Of a stretch of 64,000 nucleotides of DNA, positions 55,073 to 64,000 are shown piece by piece. Source of the DNA: Bacteroidota bacterium (GTDB lineage: Bacteria; Bacteroidota; Bacteroidia; Chitinophagales; Chitinophagaceae); the NCBI GenBank assembly GCA_023417815.1, contig JAEZEI010000021.1:186001-250000 (forward strand), in the 5' to 3' direction. The translations under genes were made by a program, and so were the position numbers. Positions within the stretch are counted from its first letter, which is position 1. Every line of letters starts with the position of its first letter. The notes under the pieces were generated by a model. The model saw only the letters and a program-made list of their open reading frames with translations. It searched no databases and had not been told where the DNA came from.

Positions 55073-57132
55073 CTGTTCAGCAGCATCTCCAGCCGCGCTG
55101 CAACCTTTGCAGGATTCGGCAGCATGGCCTGCTCCAGCCCTGTATTCATTGGCACTGCAGGCAGGTCGAGCGCACCAAGCACTTCCACCGGCGCATCAAG
55201 ATACCGGAAACAATTCCGGGAGATCCGCCCGCTGAGCGCTTCGGCAAAGGAATTATTCTGCTGTTCTTCGGTAAGTACAAGACATTTACCGTGTGCCTTC
55301 ACTCTTTCAAAAATTAATGTTTCGTCAAGCGGGTTCAGCGACCTGAGATCTATGATCTCCACCCGGCCGCGGAACTGTTTCGCTGCTGCCTTTGCCCAGT
55401 ACACACCCATGCCATAGGTTATGATGCAGCAGGTAGCGCCTTCTTCGATCATATCGTTTTCGGCATGCTGGATAACCGCAGCCCTACCTAACGGTAAAAC
55501 ATAATCGCGGTCGGGTTCCACCGTCTTCGCATCCTCCGTGCCCGGAACCTTGCTCCAGTACAGTCCCTTGTGTTCGAGCACCACCACGGGGTTCGGATCA
55601 AGGAAGGCGGCTTTAAGCATTCCCTTCATATCTGCGGCGTTGGACGGATAGATCACCTTTATGCCTTTGATGGTGAGCAGGGTGCTTTCAACACTCCCGC
55701 TATGATAAGGACCGCCGCCACCGTATGCGCCGATGGGCACCCTTATGAGTGTTTGCACCGGGAACTTTCCGCAGCTCAGGTAGCAGCTTTTTGAGATCTC
55801 CGTAACAAGCTGGTTAAGCCCGGGATAGATATAATCTGCAAACTGCACCTCCACAACAGGCTTCGCACCCACTGCGCTCATCCCCACGGTGGAGCCAATG
55901 ATATAGGCTTCCTGTATGGCTGTATTGAATACCCGGTGATCGCCAAACTGTTCCGCAAGGGTTGCCGCTTCGCGGAAAACCCCGCCCAGCCTGCGCCCTA
56001 CGTCCTGTCCATATAATACCGCTTCCGGGAAATCTTCCATGATCTCCCTTATGGCAAACAGTGCTGCATCTACCATCAGCACCTTCTCCTTTCCCGCAGG
56101 ACATCGTTCACCCTTTTCCGTTATATGACCTGATGGAGCGAATACATGATCGGCAACGGTTGATGGATCGGGTTCCGGTGCAGCCGACGCGCGGGCAAAA
56201 TCGGACGCCACCTTTTCCGCTGCCGACGTTGCTATGGAGTTAAGTTCTTCTTCTGTAAATCCATCGTTCAATAGTTTCCTGCGCAGCAGTGGTCCCGGGT
56301 CATCAAGGTAATGCTGTGAAAGATCCGCTTCAGTCCTGTAAAATTCCTTTCGCACACCGCTGGTGTGATGTCCCAGCAGCGGCACCTTTGCATGCACCAG
56401 GTAAGGAACCCGCTTGTTTCTCACCTCTTCACACACTTCCTTCATCGACCTGTAAGATTCATCAAAATCACTCCCGTTTATGGATATTGCCGTTATCCCT
56501 TTAAAGCCCCGGATAAATTCAAAGGCGCTGCAGGTTCTGGCTTCTGCTGATGTTACACTGATACCCCAGTCATTATCCTGAACCAGGAAGATCACCGGTA
56601 ACTGGTGCAGCGCTGCAAACTGGAAGGCTTCGCTTACCTCACCTTCGGTTACGGAGGCATCGCCTAAGGAACAAACCACGATGGGAGCTTCGCCTGAAGG
56701 ACCTTTTCTTAACAGGGATGACTGGATGCGCTCAAGGAATTTCAGCCCCTGCGCTATACCGGTAGTGGGGATGGCCTGCATGCCTGTTGCACTGCTCTGG
56801 TGAATGATGCGCGGTTTATCATCTCCCTTATAGTTGGGATGGGAATAGTATTCCCTTCCCCCGGTAAAAATATCTTCTCCCTTTGCCAGCAACTGCAGCA
56901 TGAGCTGGTAAGGTTCAAACCCTAAACCAAGCAGTATGCTCTCATCACGGTAGTAAGGACTTACATAGTCGCAGGGAAGAAGGTTGAAGGCAGTGGCAAG
57001 CTGAATGGCCTCATGCCCGCGGGAGGTGCTGTGTACATACTTGCAGACGGCACGGTTGTTCTCATAGGTTTCCGCCATGGCCTTCGCAGTACACATCAGT
57101 CGCCATGCCTTTAATAGAATATCTCTGTCCAA
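55069..57132 (-). CDS. Fused alpha/beta E1 component of a 2-oxoacid dehydrogenase
   Basis: 687 residues joining E1-alpha (about 1-330) and E1-beta (about 345-687). The thiamine pyrophosphate motif in the alpha part runs from GDAS (157-160) to N187. The beta part starts with VLMVDAALFAIREIMED and has GVFREA, FNTAIQEA and GGGGPYHSGSVES. Such fused E1 proteins of Bacteroidota act on branched-chain or related 2-oxoacids. E2 and E3 genes are not adjacent, so the exact substrate is open. Starts 14 nt after accC on the same strand. Confidence 0.88.
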   Translation of the reverse strand: MDRDILLKAWRLMCTAKAMAETYENNRAVCKYVHSTSRGHEAIQLATAFNLLPCDYVSPYYRDESILLGLGFEPYQLMLQLLAKGEDIFTGGREYYSHPNYKGDDKPRIIHQSSATGMQAIPTTGIAQGLKFLERIQSSLLRKGPSGEAPIVVCSLGDASVTEGEVSEAFQFAALHQLPVIFLVQDNDWGISVTSAEARTCSAFEFIRGFKGITAISINGSDFDESYRSMKEVCEEVRNKRVPYLVHAKVPLLGHHTSGVRKEFYRTEADLSQHYLDDPGPLLRRKLLNDGFTEEELNSIATSAAEKVASDFARASAAPEPDPSTVADHVFAPSGHITEKGERCPAGKEKVLMVDAALFAIREIMEDFPEAVLYGQDVGRRLGGVFREAATLAEQFGDHRVFNTAIQEAYIIGSTVGMSAVGAKPVVEVQFADYIYPGLNQLVTEISKSCYLSCGKFPVQTLIRVPIGAYGGGGPYHSGSVESTLLTIKGIKVIYPSNAADMKGMLKAAFLDPNPVVVLEHKGLYWSKVPGTEDAKTVEPDRDYVLPLGRAAVIQHAENDMIEEGATCCIITYGMGVYWAKAAAKQFRGRVEIIDLRSLNPLDETLIFERVKAHGKCLVLTEEQQNNSFAEALSGRISRNCFRYLDAPVEVLGALDLPAVPMNTGLEQAMLPNPAKVAARLEMLLNS

Positions 57133-57146
57133 ATCTGGTTTCTTTA

Positions 57147-58484
57147 TTAAACCATCTTAAAGCTTTCAAGGAATTTGGTGGTGAAATTTCCGGAGCGGAA
57201 ATTCTCATCCCTCATAAGCTGCTGATGGAATGGAATTGTGGTCTTAACTCCTTCGATCACGTATTCGCTGAGCGCCCTGCTCATGGTGTTGATGGCTTCG
57301 TCGCGCGTTTGCGCCACAGCGATAAGCTTCGCGATCATACTATCGTAGTACGGCGGTATAACATATCCTGCATATACATGGCTGTCTACACGCACTCCAT
57401 GCCCGCCGGGCTGGTGCAGTACGGTGATCTTTCCAGGCGAAGGCCTGAAATCATTATACGGATCTTCGGCATTTATCCTGCACTCGATGGCATGCATCTG
57501 CGGATAGTATGCCTTCCCGATGATCTTTTCGCCCATGGCGATCTTGATCTGTTCTTTGATAAGGTCGTAGTTGATCACTTCTTCCGTAACGCAGTGTTCT
57601 ACCTGGATACGGGTGTTCATTTCCATGAAATAGAAATTGCGGTGCTTATCCACCAGGAATTCGATGGTACCAACGCTTTCATAATTGATCGCCTGGGCTG
57701 CCCGTATGGCGGCCTGTCCCATCTGTTCCCTCAGTTCGTCGGTCATGAAGGGTGAAGGTGTTTCCTCCACCAGTTTCTGGTGCCTTCTCTGTATGGAACA
57801 ATCCCTTTCGCTGAGGTGGCATACGTTACCGTACTGGTCTCCCGCGATCTGGATCTCTATATGGCGTGGTTCCTCCACGAATTTTTCCATGTAGATGCCG
57901 TCATTCCTGAAAGCTGCGGCAGCTTCCGCACGGGCAGTTTCGAAGGCCTTTTCAATATCGTTCTCATTCCAAACCACGCGCATCCCCTTTCCCCCGCCAC
58001 CGGCGGTTGCCTTGAGGATGATGGGATAGCCTACCTGTGCGGCAGACTGCTTTGCGTGATCCACGTCACGAAGTAATCCTTCCACGCCCGGAACAACCGG
58101 CACACCTGCCCTGATCATGGTTTCCTTTGCAGTGATCTTGTCACCCATCGAATTGATCATTTCCGGTGTGGGGCCAATGAACTTGATACCGTGTTCGCCA
58201 CATATGCGGGCGAACTTTGCATTTTCCGCGAGGAAGCCATAACCTGGATGGATGGCATCAGCATTGGTGATCTCTGCCGCTGCCATAATGTGCGCCATAT
58301 TCAGGTAACTGTCGGCGCTGGCAGGTTTACCGATGCAAACAGCTTCGTCGGCAAATTTTACATGCAGGCTGTCTTTATCCGCGGTGGAATAAACTGCTAC
58401 CGTTTTAATACCCATTTCCTTGCAGGTACGCAATATCCTCAGGGCTATTTCGCCACGGTTGGCGATCAGTATTTTTTTAAACAT
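57147..58484 (-). CDS. accC: Biotin carboxylase subunit of acetyl-CoA carboxylase
   Basis: 445 residues, ATP-grasp enzyme. KILIANRGEIALRILRTCKEMG (N-terminus), the glycine-rich ATP loop ATAGGGGKGMR (near 163-173), EKFVEEPRHIE and EMNTRIQVEHCVTEE are conserved. It carboxylates biotin on BCCP for malonyl-CoA synthesis. It lies 39 nt downstream of accB, as usual. Confidence 0.95.
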   Translation of the reverse strand: MFKKILIANRGEIALRILRTCKEMGIKTVAVYSTADKDSLHVKFADEAVCIGKPASADSYLNMAHIMAAAEITNADAIHPGYGFLAENAKFARICGEHGIKFIGPTPEMINSMGDKITAKETMIRAGVPVVPGVEGLLRDVDHAKQSAAQVGYPIILKATAGGGGKGMRVVWNENDIEKAFETARAEAAAAFRNDGIYMEKFVEEPRHIEIQIAGDQYGNVCHLSERDCSIQRRHQKLVEETPSPFMTDELREQMGQAAIRAAQAINYESVGTIEFLVDKHRNFYFMEMNTRIQVEHCVTEEVINYDLIKEQIKIAMGEKIIGKAYYPQMHAIECRINAEDPYNDFRPSPGKITVLHQPGGHGVRVDSHVYAGYVIPPYYDSMIAKLIAVAQTRDEAINTMSRALSEYVIEGVKTTIPFHQQLMRDENFRSGNFTTKFLESFKMV

Positions 58485-58523
58485 GAGATGGAGATCTGGT
58501 GATGCGGACCGGCCCGCAACGAT

Positions 58524-59003
58524 TTAATTAGGTTCTACCAGGAATAACGGCTGGTCATATTCAACCGGGCTGGCATCTTCCACGAGCACTTTTACAATGG
58601 TACCTTTCACCTCGCTTTCAATCTCATTGAAAAGTTTCATTGCCTCTATTATGCAAACCACTTTACCGGGGCTCACTTCATCACCCACGTTCACAAACAC
58701 CGGTTTGCCGGGGCCTGCCTGGCGGTAAAAAGTGCCGATCATAGGGCTTTTTATGGTTACAAGATTATCTTGTTTTGGCGTGTCTGCCTTTGCAGGCGTT
58801 GCGGGGGCTGCCGGGGCAGGTGCAGGCGCTGCTGCGGGACTGGCCACCGGCGCTGCCTGGGCTGGCGCGAAAGCTGTTATATTCTGAACAGGATCTTTCT
58901 TCTGTTTGATGGTGATCTTACGGCCGTCTTCTTCAATGGTTATTTCTCCAATGGAGGTCTTGTTGATCAGTTTAACAAGCTCCTGGATCTGCTTTATGTC
59001 CAT
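58524..59003 (-). CDS. accB: Biotin carboxyl carrier protein of acetyl-CoA carboxylase
   Basis: 159 residues. N-terminal helical part (1-45), a Pro/Ala-rich linker (about 46-77) and a biotinyl domain with EAMKLFNE, whose Lys (about 122) is the biotin site. Starts with ATG 59003. A TTG-N21-TATCTTAG motif on the minus strand (59041-59072) is a promoter candidate for accB-accC with one mismatch in the -7 box. Confidence 0.94.
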   Translation of the reverse strand: MDIKQIQELVKLINKTSIGEITIEEDGRKITIKQKKDPVQNITAFAPAQAAPVASPAAAPAPAPAAPATPAKADTPKQDNLVTIKSPMIGTFYRQAGPGKPVFVNVGDEVSPGKVVCIIEAMKLFNEIESEVKGTIVKVLVEDASPVEYDQPLFLVEPN

Positions 59004-59149
59004 GATTTTGAATTGTATGAATTACTTGAATAAGGGGGAGCTAAGATAGGCAATGATTATTCATACTTGCAACAAAACACCCCAATTTTGACGGGTTTTG
59101 AATGAAAATCGGGCAAAAATGCCCGAAAATCATCAATTTCTTATCAAAA

Positions 59150-59713
59150 TCACTTCACCCGTTCAATATATTCACCGGTGCGTGCATTAACCCTGATCAA
59201 CTCTCCTTCATTCACGAAAAGCGGTACGTTAACGGTTGCACCTGTTTCCACCGTAGCGGGCTTAAGGGTGCGGGTGGCGGTGTCGCCCTTCATGCCCGGT
59301 TCGCTGTAGGTAACCAGCAGTACGATCTTATCGGGAAGCTCAACCCCCATAGGCTGTTCGGTCTCCCCGTTTATCAACACAGATACCTCCTGGCCTTCCT
59401 TAAGGAATTTTGGTGCATCCACCATGTTTTCAGGAACGGTGATCTGTTCAAAGGTTTCATTGTCCATGAAGCTGTAACCGGTATCATCCTTATAAAGGAA
59501 CTGGTAAGCCTTTTTTTCAACCCTTACAGGGTGAATGGTTTCACCGCTGTTCCAGGTAACCTCGATGGTGCGGCTGTTGTCGACCCCTTTCAGCTTTGCC
59601 CAAACCTTTGCAGCGGCACGTGCTGTTTTATTCTGACCGAATTCGATCACTGAATACAGGTTCCCGTCAATTTTCAGGATCAGGCCTGTTCTCATATCTG
59701 CTGTAGTAGCCAT
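59150..59713 (-). CDS. efp: Elongation factor P
   Basis: 187 residues, all three beta-barrel domains present. It relieves ribosome stalling at polyproline. The tip loop of domain I reads FGQNKTARAAAKVW (25-38): the usual PGKG is replaced by GQNK, with Lys29 the likely tip residue. Later EKKAYQFLYKDDTGYSFMD and NARTGEYIERV match EF-P. Confidence 0.95.
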   Translation of the reverse strand: MATTADMRTGLILKIDGNLYSVIEFGQNKTARAAAKVWAKLKGVDNSRTIEVTWNSGETIHPVRVEKKAYQFLYKDDTGYSFMDNETFEQITVPENMVDAPKFLKEGQEVSVLINGETEQPMGVELPDKIVLLVTYSEPGMKGDTATRTLKPATVETGATVNVPLFVNEGELIRVNARTGEYIERVK

Positions 59714-59732
59714 AAGTAGTTTTTTGCGAATG

Positions 59733-59740
59733 CAAAAGTA
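59733..59740 (-). promoter_or_regulatory. -7 box TACTTTTG of efp
   Basis: Exact TANNTTTG on the minus strand, 20 nt before the efp start. It faces away from the mdh -7 box only 14 nt to the right. Confidence 0.5.
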
Positions 59741-59753
59741 GTATTATTCATCC

Positions 59754-59761
59754 TACCTTTG
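59754..59761 (+). promoter_or_regulatory. -7 box TACCTTTG of mdh
   Basis: Exact TANNTTTG on the plus strand, 30 nt before the mdh start. The two -7 boxes (efp and mdh) are so close that their -33 regions must overlap. Confidence 0.5.
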
Positions 59762-59791
59762 CGCATCTTTTAACCTTCAATAATTAAATAT

Positions 59792-60727
59792 ATGAAAGTA
59801 ACTGTGGTTGGTGCGGGCGCTGTGGGAGCCACCTGTGCCGATAATATCGCCAGGAAACAACTGTGTGATGAACTTGTATTACTGGATATCAAGGAAGGTG
59901 TGGCTGAAGGAAAGGCAATGGACCTTATGCAGACCGCCCAGATCGAAGGCTTTGATACCCGTATCATTGGATCAACAAACGACTATTCCAAAACTGCAGG
60001 GAGCGCCGTAGCGGTGATCACCAGCGGTATTCCGCGCAAGCCGGGCATGACCCGCGAAGAACTGATAGGAATAAATGCCGGCATCGTTAAAACAGTTACG
60101 CAGAACATTCTTCAATATTCACCTGATGCCATTATAGTGGTTATCAGCAACCCGATGGATACCATGACCTACCTCGCGCTAAAATCGAGCGGGCTTCCGA
60201 AGCACAGGATCATAGGTATGGGTGGCATTCTCGACAGCGCCCGTTTCAGGTATTTCCTGAGCCAGGCAATGAATTGTTCACCGAACGACCTGCAGGCTAC
60301 CGTAGTGGGCGGGCACGGCGATACCACGATGATCCCGCTGACAAGGCTGGCAACGTATTGCGGAACCCCGGTTTCTAATTACCTGGATGAAGCAACCCTG
60401 AAGAAGGTAGCTGCTGATACCATGGTAGGCGGCGCCACACTTACCGGCCTCCTCGGAACTTCGGCATGGTATGCTCCGGGAGCTGCAGGGGCAGCGCTGG
60501 TTGAGGCCATAGTAAGGGACGAAAAGAAAATGTTCCCATGCTGCGTATCGCTGGAAGGCGAGTACGGGCTTAATGATATCTGCATCGGGGTACCGGTGAT
60601 CATTGGCCGCAACGGCTGGGAAAGGATAGTGGATTACAAACTGAATGAAGAAGAGATGGCAGCCATGGCCAAAAGCGCTGATGCTGTGCGGAATATGAAC
60701 GGGGTGCTATCCGAAATGGCGGTATAA
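59792..60727 (+). CDS. mdh: Malate dehydrogenase (NAD-dependent, LDH-like)
   Basis: 311 residues. N-terminal NAD-binding loop VGAGAVGATCADNIA, LDIKEGVAEGKAMDL, SGIPRKPGMTREEL (substrate loop) and GGHGDTTMIPL with the catalytic His. The LDH-like branch fits the KAMDL and GxPRKPGM signatures. It catalyses malate to oxaloacetate in the TCA cycle. It is transcribed divergently from efp. Confidence 0.95.
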   Translation: MKVTVVGAGAVGATCADNIARKQLCDELVLLDIKEGVAEGKAMDLMQTAQIEGFDTRIIGSTNDYSKTAGSAVAVITSGIPRKPGMTREELIGINAGIVKTVTQNILQYSPDAIIVVISNPMDTMTYLALKSSGLPKHRIIGMGGILDSARFRYFLSQAMNCSPNDLQATVVGGHGDTTMIPLTRLATYCGTPVSNYLDEATLKKVAADTMVGGATLTGLLGTSAWYAPGAAGAALVEAIVRDEKKMFPCCVSLEGEYGLNDICIGVPVIIGRNGWERIVDYKLNEEEMAAMAKSADAVRNMNGVLSEMAV

Positions 60728-60747
60728 ATTACCATCACCTAAAATAT

Positions 60748-60782
60748 ATGCCGGGTAATATTACCCGGCATTTGTTTTTTTT
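60748..60782 (+). terminator. Terminator after mdh
   Basis: A perfect 24-nt palindrome ATGCCGGGTAAT/ATTACCCGGCAT (60748-60771) followed by TTGTTTTTTTT. Confidence 0.9.
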
Positions 60783-60821
60783 GTACCTTGAAAGCCCCGA
60801 TTCACCTTCTAAATACCCTGC

Positions 60822-63650
60822 ATGCTTAAATTCCTACACGCCTGCATTTTCCTGCTGATCTCTTATTGTTCCACCGCCCAGATCGAGATAACTCCTGCCG
60901 GTTCTGCAATGGCCCTTGCACAGAAACTGGTTGGTGAGGGCGTGACCATCAGTAATGTAACCTTTACCGGTGATGCACAGATGCTGATGGCCGGGCATTT
61001 TAAAAATATCGGCGGAACAAACATCAACATCGACAGCGGTATCGTACTTACCACCGGCCGGGCAAAAACATCCGGAACGAACAGGGGCGTGGATGCTGCA
61101 GCCAGTGGCACTGCAGATAATGGATGGGGTTTACCAGGTGACATTACACTTGCAAATGCAATTTCATCTCCCGTATCGGATATGGGTGATGCTTGTGTCC
61201 TGGAATTTGATTTTGTGCCTTTAGGCGATACAGTGCGTTTCAACTATGTTTTTAGTTCAGAAGAATATACCTCCGCTTTTGTTTGTTCTTTTAATGATGC
61301 ATTCGGCTTCTTCATTTCAGGACCCGGAATAACAGGCCAGCAAAATATTGCCCTGGTACCAAATACTTCCATGCCGGTTTCCATTATGAACGTGAATAAT
61401 GTTGACCCCTGGAATCCAAACCTTTGCCAGACCAATACTGCCTATTATGTTGATAATAATACCAACAGCTTCTTTTCCCATGACGGACATACAACTGTAT
61501 TAACGGCTATTTCCCGGGTTACGCCTTGCGAAACGTACCATTTAAAAATCGTAATCGCTGATAACGTAGACGACCAATGGGACAGCGGCGTTTTTCTGGA
61601 AGCAAAAAGTCTTACCTCGAATGTTGTTGAATTGATCAACAATATGCAGACTACCGCTGGCGGAACAGATTACCTTGTTGAAGGTTGTGTTCCGGGTTCC
61701 TTCACCATCCGTCGTCCAAGGCCTGATCCGAATTCCCTCACCGTAACATTACAATATGGCGGCACTGCCATCAACGGAACGGATGTTCAGCCCATGCCTA
61801 CAACCATTACCATTCCTGCGTTCGAAACGGAAGTAATTGTTCCTATCATACCGGTCATAGATGGACTTTCTGAGGGCATTGAAACCGTGAAGGTTTATTC
61901 ACTCGCAGGATGTGCCGCGGTATTTCCTATCGACAGCACCGTATTCGAGATCCGCGATTATGATACCCTTGGTATCCTGCCAAACAATGATACCAATGTA
62001 ATATGCAGGAATGAATCCATACAACTCCAGGCAACAGGATCTTATACTACCTATTCGTGGACACCAGCCGGCGATGTGAGCAACCCGGATATCTTTAACC
62101 CCGTTGCCACTCCAACATCCGACTTTGTGACCATTATCGCAACAGCGAATATCGGGACCTGCAATGCGAGGGATTCCATTTCCTTCCAGTGGAAGGTGCC
62201 CGAACTGATCTCCACGGTAGATGTGAATTGTCCCGGCGGAAGTACCGGGCAGATAGTGGTGGATGGCGGACCGGAATGGGTGGCCCCGATGGAGTATTCA
62301 CTGGATGGAGCAACATGGCAGGGCTCCGGAACATTCAGTTCACTGCCCGTAGGATCCTATTGGGTAAAGGTGAGGGATGCCTCGGGATGTATAGACAGTG
62401 TGCAGGCAACACTTGTGCAGGCCTATCCTGATCTTGTTATCGATAACACGAATACAGAGCCCGGTTCATGCCTTGGGGGGCAGAACGGGAATATAACGGT
62501 TACCCTTAATGGCGGTAACCCTGCATATCAGTATTCCCTGGATGGTACAACCTGGCAGAGCGACCCTACCCTTGTTGCCGCCCCGGGAACCCATACGGTT
62601 TATGCCCAGGATGCCAACGGGTGTGCAACATCTCTTGGAGGCATTGTGGTCGACTTTGTAAATACAGTAGAACTTGTTACGGGTGATGCGCCTGTGATCT
62701 GTGAAAGCCTGAGCACACCGCTGCCGGTTACCTCCAATGCACAAAGTTTTTCATGGAGCCCGGCGGCAACCCTCAACGCTACCAATGTGCTGAGTCCTGT
62801 TGCCAACCCTGTTGTCACCACAACATATTATGTTACTGCAACTACCGGCATTTGCGAGAGACTGGATTCTGTAACGGTGATAGTGAATCCTGCGCCACGG
62901 CCAAATGCCGGCCCGGATTCCACGATATGCTTTGGTGCAAGCCTGCGCCTGCAGGGAAGCGGCGGGGTGGAATATCACTGGAGCCCCGACAGGTATCTTT
63001 CTGCCACAGACGTGAGAGACCCGATGGTGAACCAGCCTTTAACGATCGACTATTACCTGCATGTTACGGATAATAACGGTTGTAATTCCCTGGTACAGGA
63101 TACAGTGAAAGTGGTGGTTTCTCCCCCGGCAGAATTGTTTGTGGGCAATGATACCATTGTAGCCATGAACCAGCCGGTGCAACTCTATTCCGTTGATGTG
63201 AACAATACAGGCTTCATTAATTACGAATGGGCCCCATCCACAGGATTGAGCAATCCATATATTGCAAACCCTGTTGCCGTTCTTGATGCTGAATACAACC
63301 AGTTCATCGTGACCGCTTCCAACGCGGTGCAATGCGCAGGTGTGGATACCATAGTGATCAAGACCTACCGCGGACCAGAACTGTATGTACCCAATGCCTT
63401 CACGCCGAATGGCGATGGAAACAACGACCAGCTTCGCGTGATCTCAGTAGGCATGAAAGAGTTCCGTTACTTCTCAGTGTATAACCGCTATGGCCAGTTG
63501 ATCTTCACTACGAAAGATCCACGCCAGGGCTGGGATGGTAAGATAAAGGGAGTTGCACAGAACACGGGGACCTTTGTATGGATGGCTGAAGCGGTGGATT
63601 ACAGGAACAATGTTATCCAGCGCAAAGGAACTACAACAATTATCAGGTAA
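60822..63650 (+). CDS. Choice-of-anchor L surface protein with T9SS type B sorting domain
   Basis: 942 residues. Signal peptide to about residue 20, a choice-of-anchor L domain (about 25-270), a beta-sandwich region (about 275-385), PKD/Ig-like units and two SprB-type repeats (around 465-610: YSLDGATWQGSG, YSLDGTTWQSDP), more Ig-like units to about 850, and a C-terminal gliding-motility-associated domain (LYVPNAFTPNGDGNNDQL to the end), the type B T9SS sorting signal. It is a large secreted or surface-bound protein, probably adhesive. The stop abuts the convergent fabI stop. Confidence 0.93.
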   Translation: MLKFLHACIFLLISYCSTAQIEITPAGSAMALAQKLVGEGVTISNVTFTGDAQMLMAGHFKNIGGTNINIDSGIVLTTGRAKTSGTNRGVDAAASGTADNGWGLPGDITLANAISSPVSDMGDACVLEFDFVPLGDTVRFNYVFSSEEYTSAFVCSFNDAFGFFISGPGITGQQNIALVPNTSMPVSIMNVNNVDPWNPNLCQTNTAYYVDNNTNSFFSHDGHTTVLTAISRVTPCETYHLKIVIADNVDDQWDSGVFLEAKSLTSNVVELINNMQTTAGGTDYLVEGCVPGSFTIRRPRPDPNSLTVTLQYGGTAINGTDVQPMPTTITIPAFETEVIVPIIPVIDGLSEGIETVKVYSLAGCAAVFPIDSTVFEIRDYDTLGILPNNDTNVICRNESIQLQATGSYTTYSWTPAGDVSNPDIFNPVATPTSDFVTIIATANIGTCNARDSISFQWKVPELISTVDVNCPGGSTGQIVVDGGPEWVAPMEYSLDGATWQGSGTFSSLPVGSYWVKVRDASGCIDSVQATLVQAYPDLVIDNTNTEPGSCLGGQNGNITVTLNGGNPAYQYSLDGTTWQSDPTLVAAPGTHTVYAQDANGCATSLGGIVVDFVNTVELVTGDAPVICESLSTPLPVTSNAQSFSWSPAATLNATNVLSPVANPVVTTTYYVTATTGICERLDSVTVIVNPAPRPNAGPDSTICFGASLRLQGSGGVEYHWSPDRYLSATDVRDPMVNQPLTIDYYLHVTDNNGCNSLVQDTVKVVVSPPAELFVGNDTIVAMNQPVQLYSVDVNNTGFINYEWAPSTGLSNPYIANPVAVLDAEYNQFIVTASNAVQCAGVDTIVIKTYRGPELYVPNAFTPNGDGNNDQLRVISVGMKEFRYFSVYNRYGQLIFTTKDPRQGWDGKIKGVAQNTGTFVWMAEAVDYRNNVIQRKGTTTIIR

Positions 63651-64000
63651 TTATTTCTCCATCTGTTCAATAACAGCCTGGGTTACCCCGGTAAAGGAGA
63701 AGCCGCCATCGTGGAAGAGGTTCTGCATGGTGACCATCCTTGTAAGGTCGCTGAAAAGGCTTACCACGTAACCGGCACAGTCTTCCGCGCTCGCATTTCC
63801 AAGAGGGCTCATTTTATCGGCATAGGATATAAAGCCGTCGAATCCTTTTACCCCGCTGCCTGCAGTGGTGCGTGTCGGGGATTGCGAAATAGTGTTTACC
63901 CTTACATGCTTTTTTATCCCGTAATGGTATCCGAAGCTGCGTGTAACGCTTTCAAGCAGCGCCTTGGCATCAGCCATTTCATTATAATCAGGGAATACAC
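63651..64000 (-). CDS. fabI: Enoyl-ACP reductase FabI, 3' part (5' end outside the window)
   Basis: At least 116 codons, open to the window edge: the frame continues upstream of the internal ATG (63977) with VFPDYNE, so the start is outside. The segment HVRVNTISQSPTRTTAGSGVKGF, NASAEDCAGYVVSLFSD and FHDGGFSF match the C-terminal half of FabI-type short-chain reductases, which make the last reduction in fatty acid elongation. Confidence 0.85.
   Translation of the reverse strand, partial: VFPDYNEMADAKALLESVTRSFGYHYGIKKHVRVNTISQSPTRTTAGSGVKGFDGFISYADKMSPLGNASAEDCAGYVVSLFSDLTRMVTMQNLFHDGGFSFTGVTQAVIEQMEK

Overview
The window is chromosomal DNA of a Bacteroidota bacterium, most likely of the Chitinophagaceae/Chitinophagales type. 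The evidence is a cargo protein with a type IX secretion (T9SS) type B sorting domain (60822-63650), a SprE/PorW-like gliding/T9SS protein, a Porin_10-type porin, DUF3810 and DUF2130 proteins, the futalosine menaquinone route, and promoters of the Bacteroidota form TTTG-N19/21-TANNTTTG. Most genes are of medium GC and are housekeeping. One AT-rich stretch, about 38.3-46.6 kb, looks acquired or mosaic.

Layout. 1-10.7 kb: a porin cut by the window edge and purine nucleoside phosphorylase (minus); sucC and two GNAT acetyltransferases (plus); a class A penicillin-binding protein and the SprE/PorW-like TPR protein (minus). 10.8-13 kb: a short membrane protein resembling the N-terminus of bactofilin-linked M23 peptidases, then bactofilin, AtpZ, a small membrane protein and a SprT-like metalloprotease, mostly overlapping. 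13-18.4 kb: an orphan histidine kinase, a DUF2130 protein, and a TPR kinase/NarL regulator pair. 18.4-24.4 kb: a DUF4214-like repeat protein, three tRNA genes (Leu-GAG, Leu-UAA, Gly-GCC) with terminators and one promoter, glycosyltransferase, phosphopantetheinyl transferase, dCTP deaminase, a beta-lactamase-fold hydrolase and DUF3810. 24.4-26.2 kb: yceD-like gene, rpmF, plsX.

26.2-35.0 kb is a compact haem locus: hemA-C-D-E-F-B-L on the minus strand and hemH-hemJ on the plus strand, together covering all steps from glutamyl-tRNA to protohaem. 35.1-38.2 kb holds an exported Ppx/GppA-like protein, a coiled-coil membrane protein, an unknown protein and a lipoprotein cytochrome c.

38.3-46.6 kb is the accessory part. 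It has an array of hairpin repeats (last units exactly 100 bp apart), a YwqK/MORN-type protein, an Rhs remnant, a probable immunity gene, and a 5'-truncated Rhs protein with a possible ADP-ribosyltransferase tail. The truncation lies next to a 30-bp perfect palindrome. Two neighbouring sets of a multi-pass membrane protein, a HisKA_3 kinase and a NarL-type regulator follow.

47.4-64 kb returns to housekeeping: mqnD-mqnB; two tandem pyruvoyl-tetrahydropterin synthase paralogues, folE and fabD; four secreted proteins, including a permuted NlpC/P60 (YiiX-like) protein and a glycine-zipper protein; a DUF2795-like protein, lolD, a fused 2-oxoacid dehydrogenase E1, accC-accB, efp, mdh, the T9SS cargo protein, and the 3' part of fabI at the right edge.
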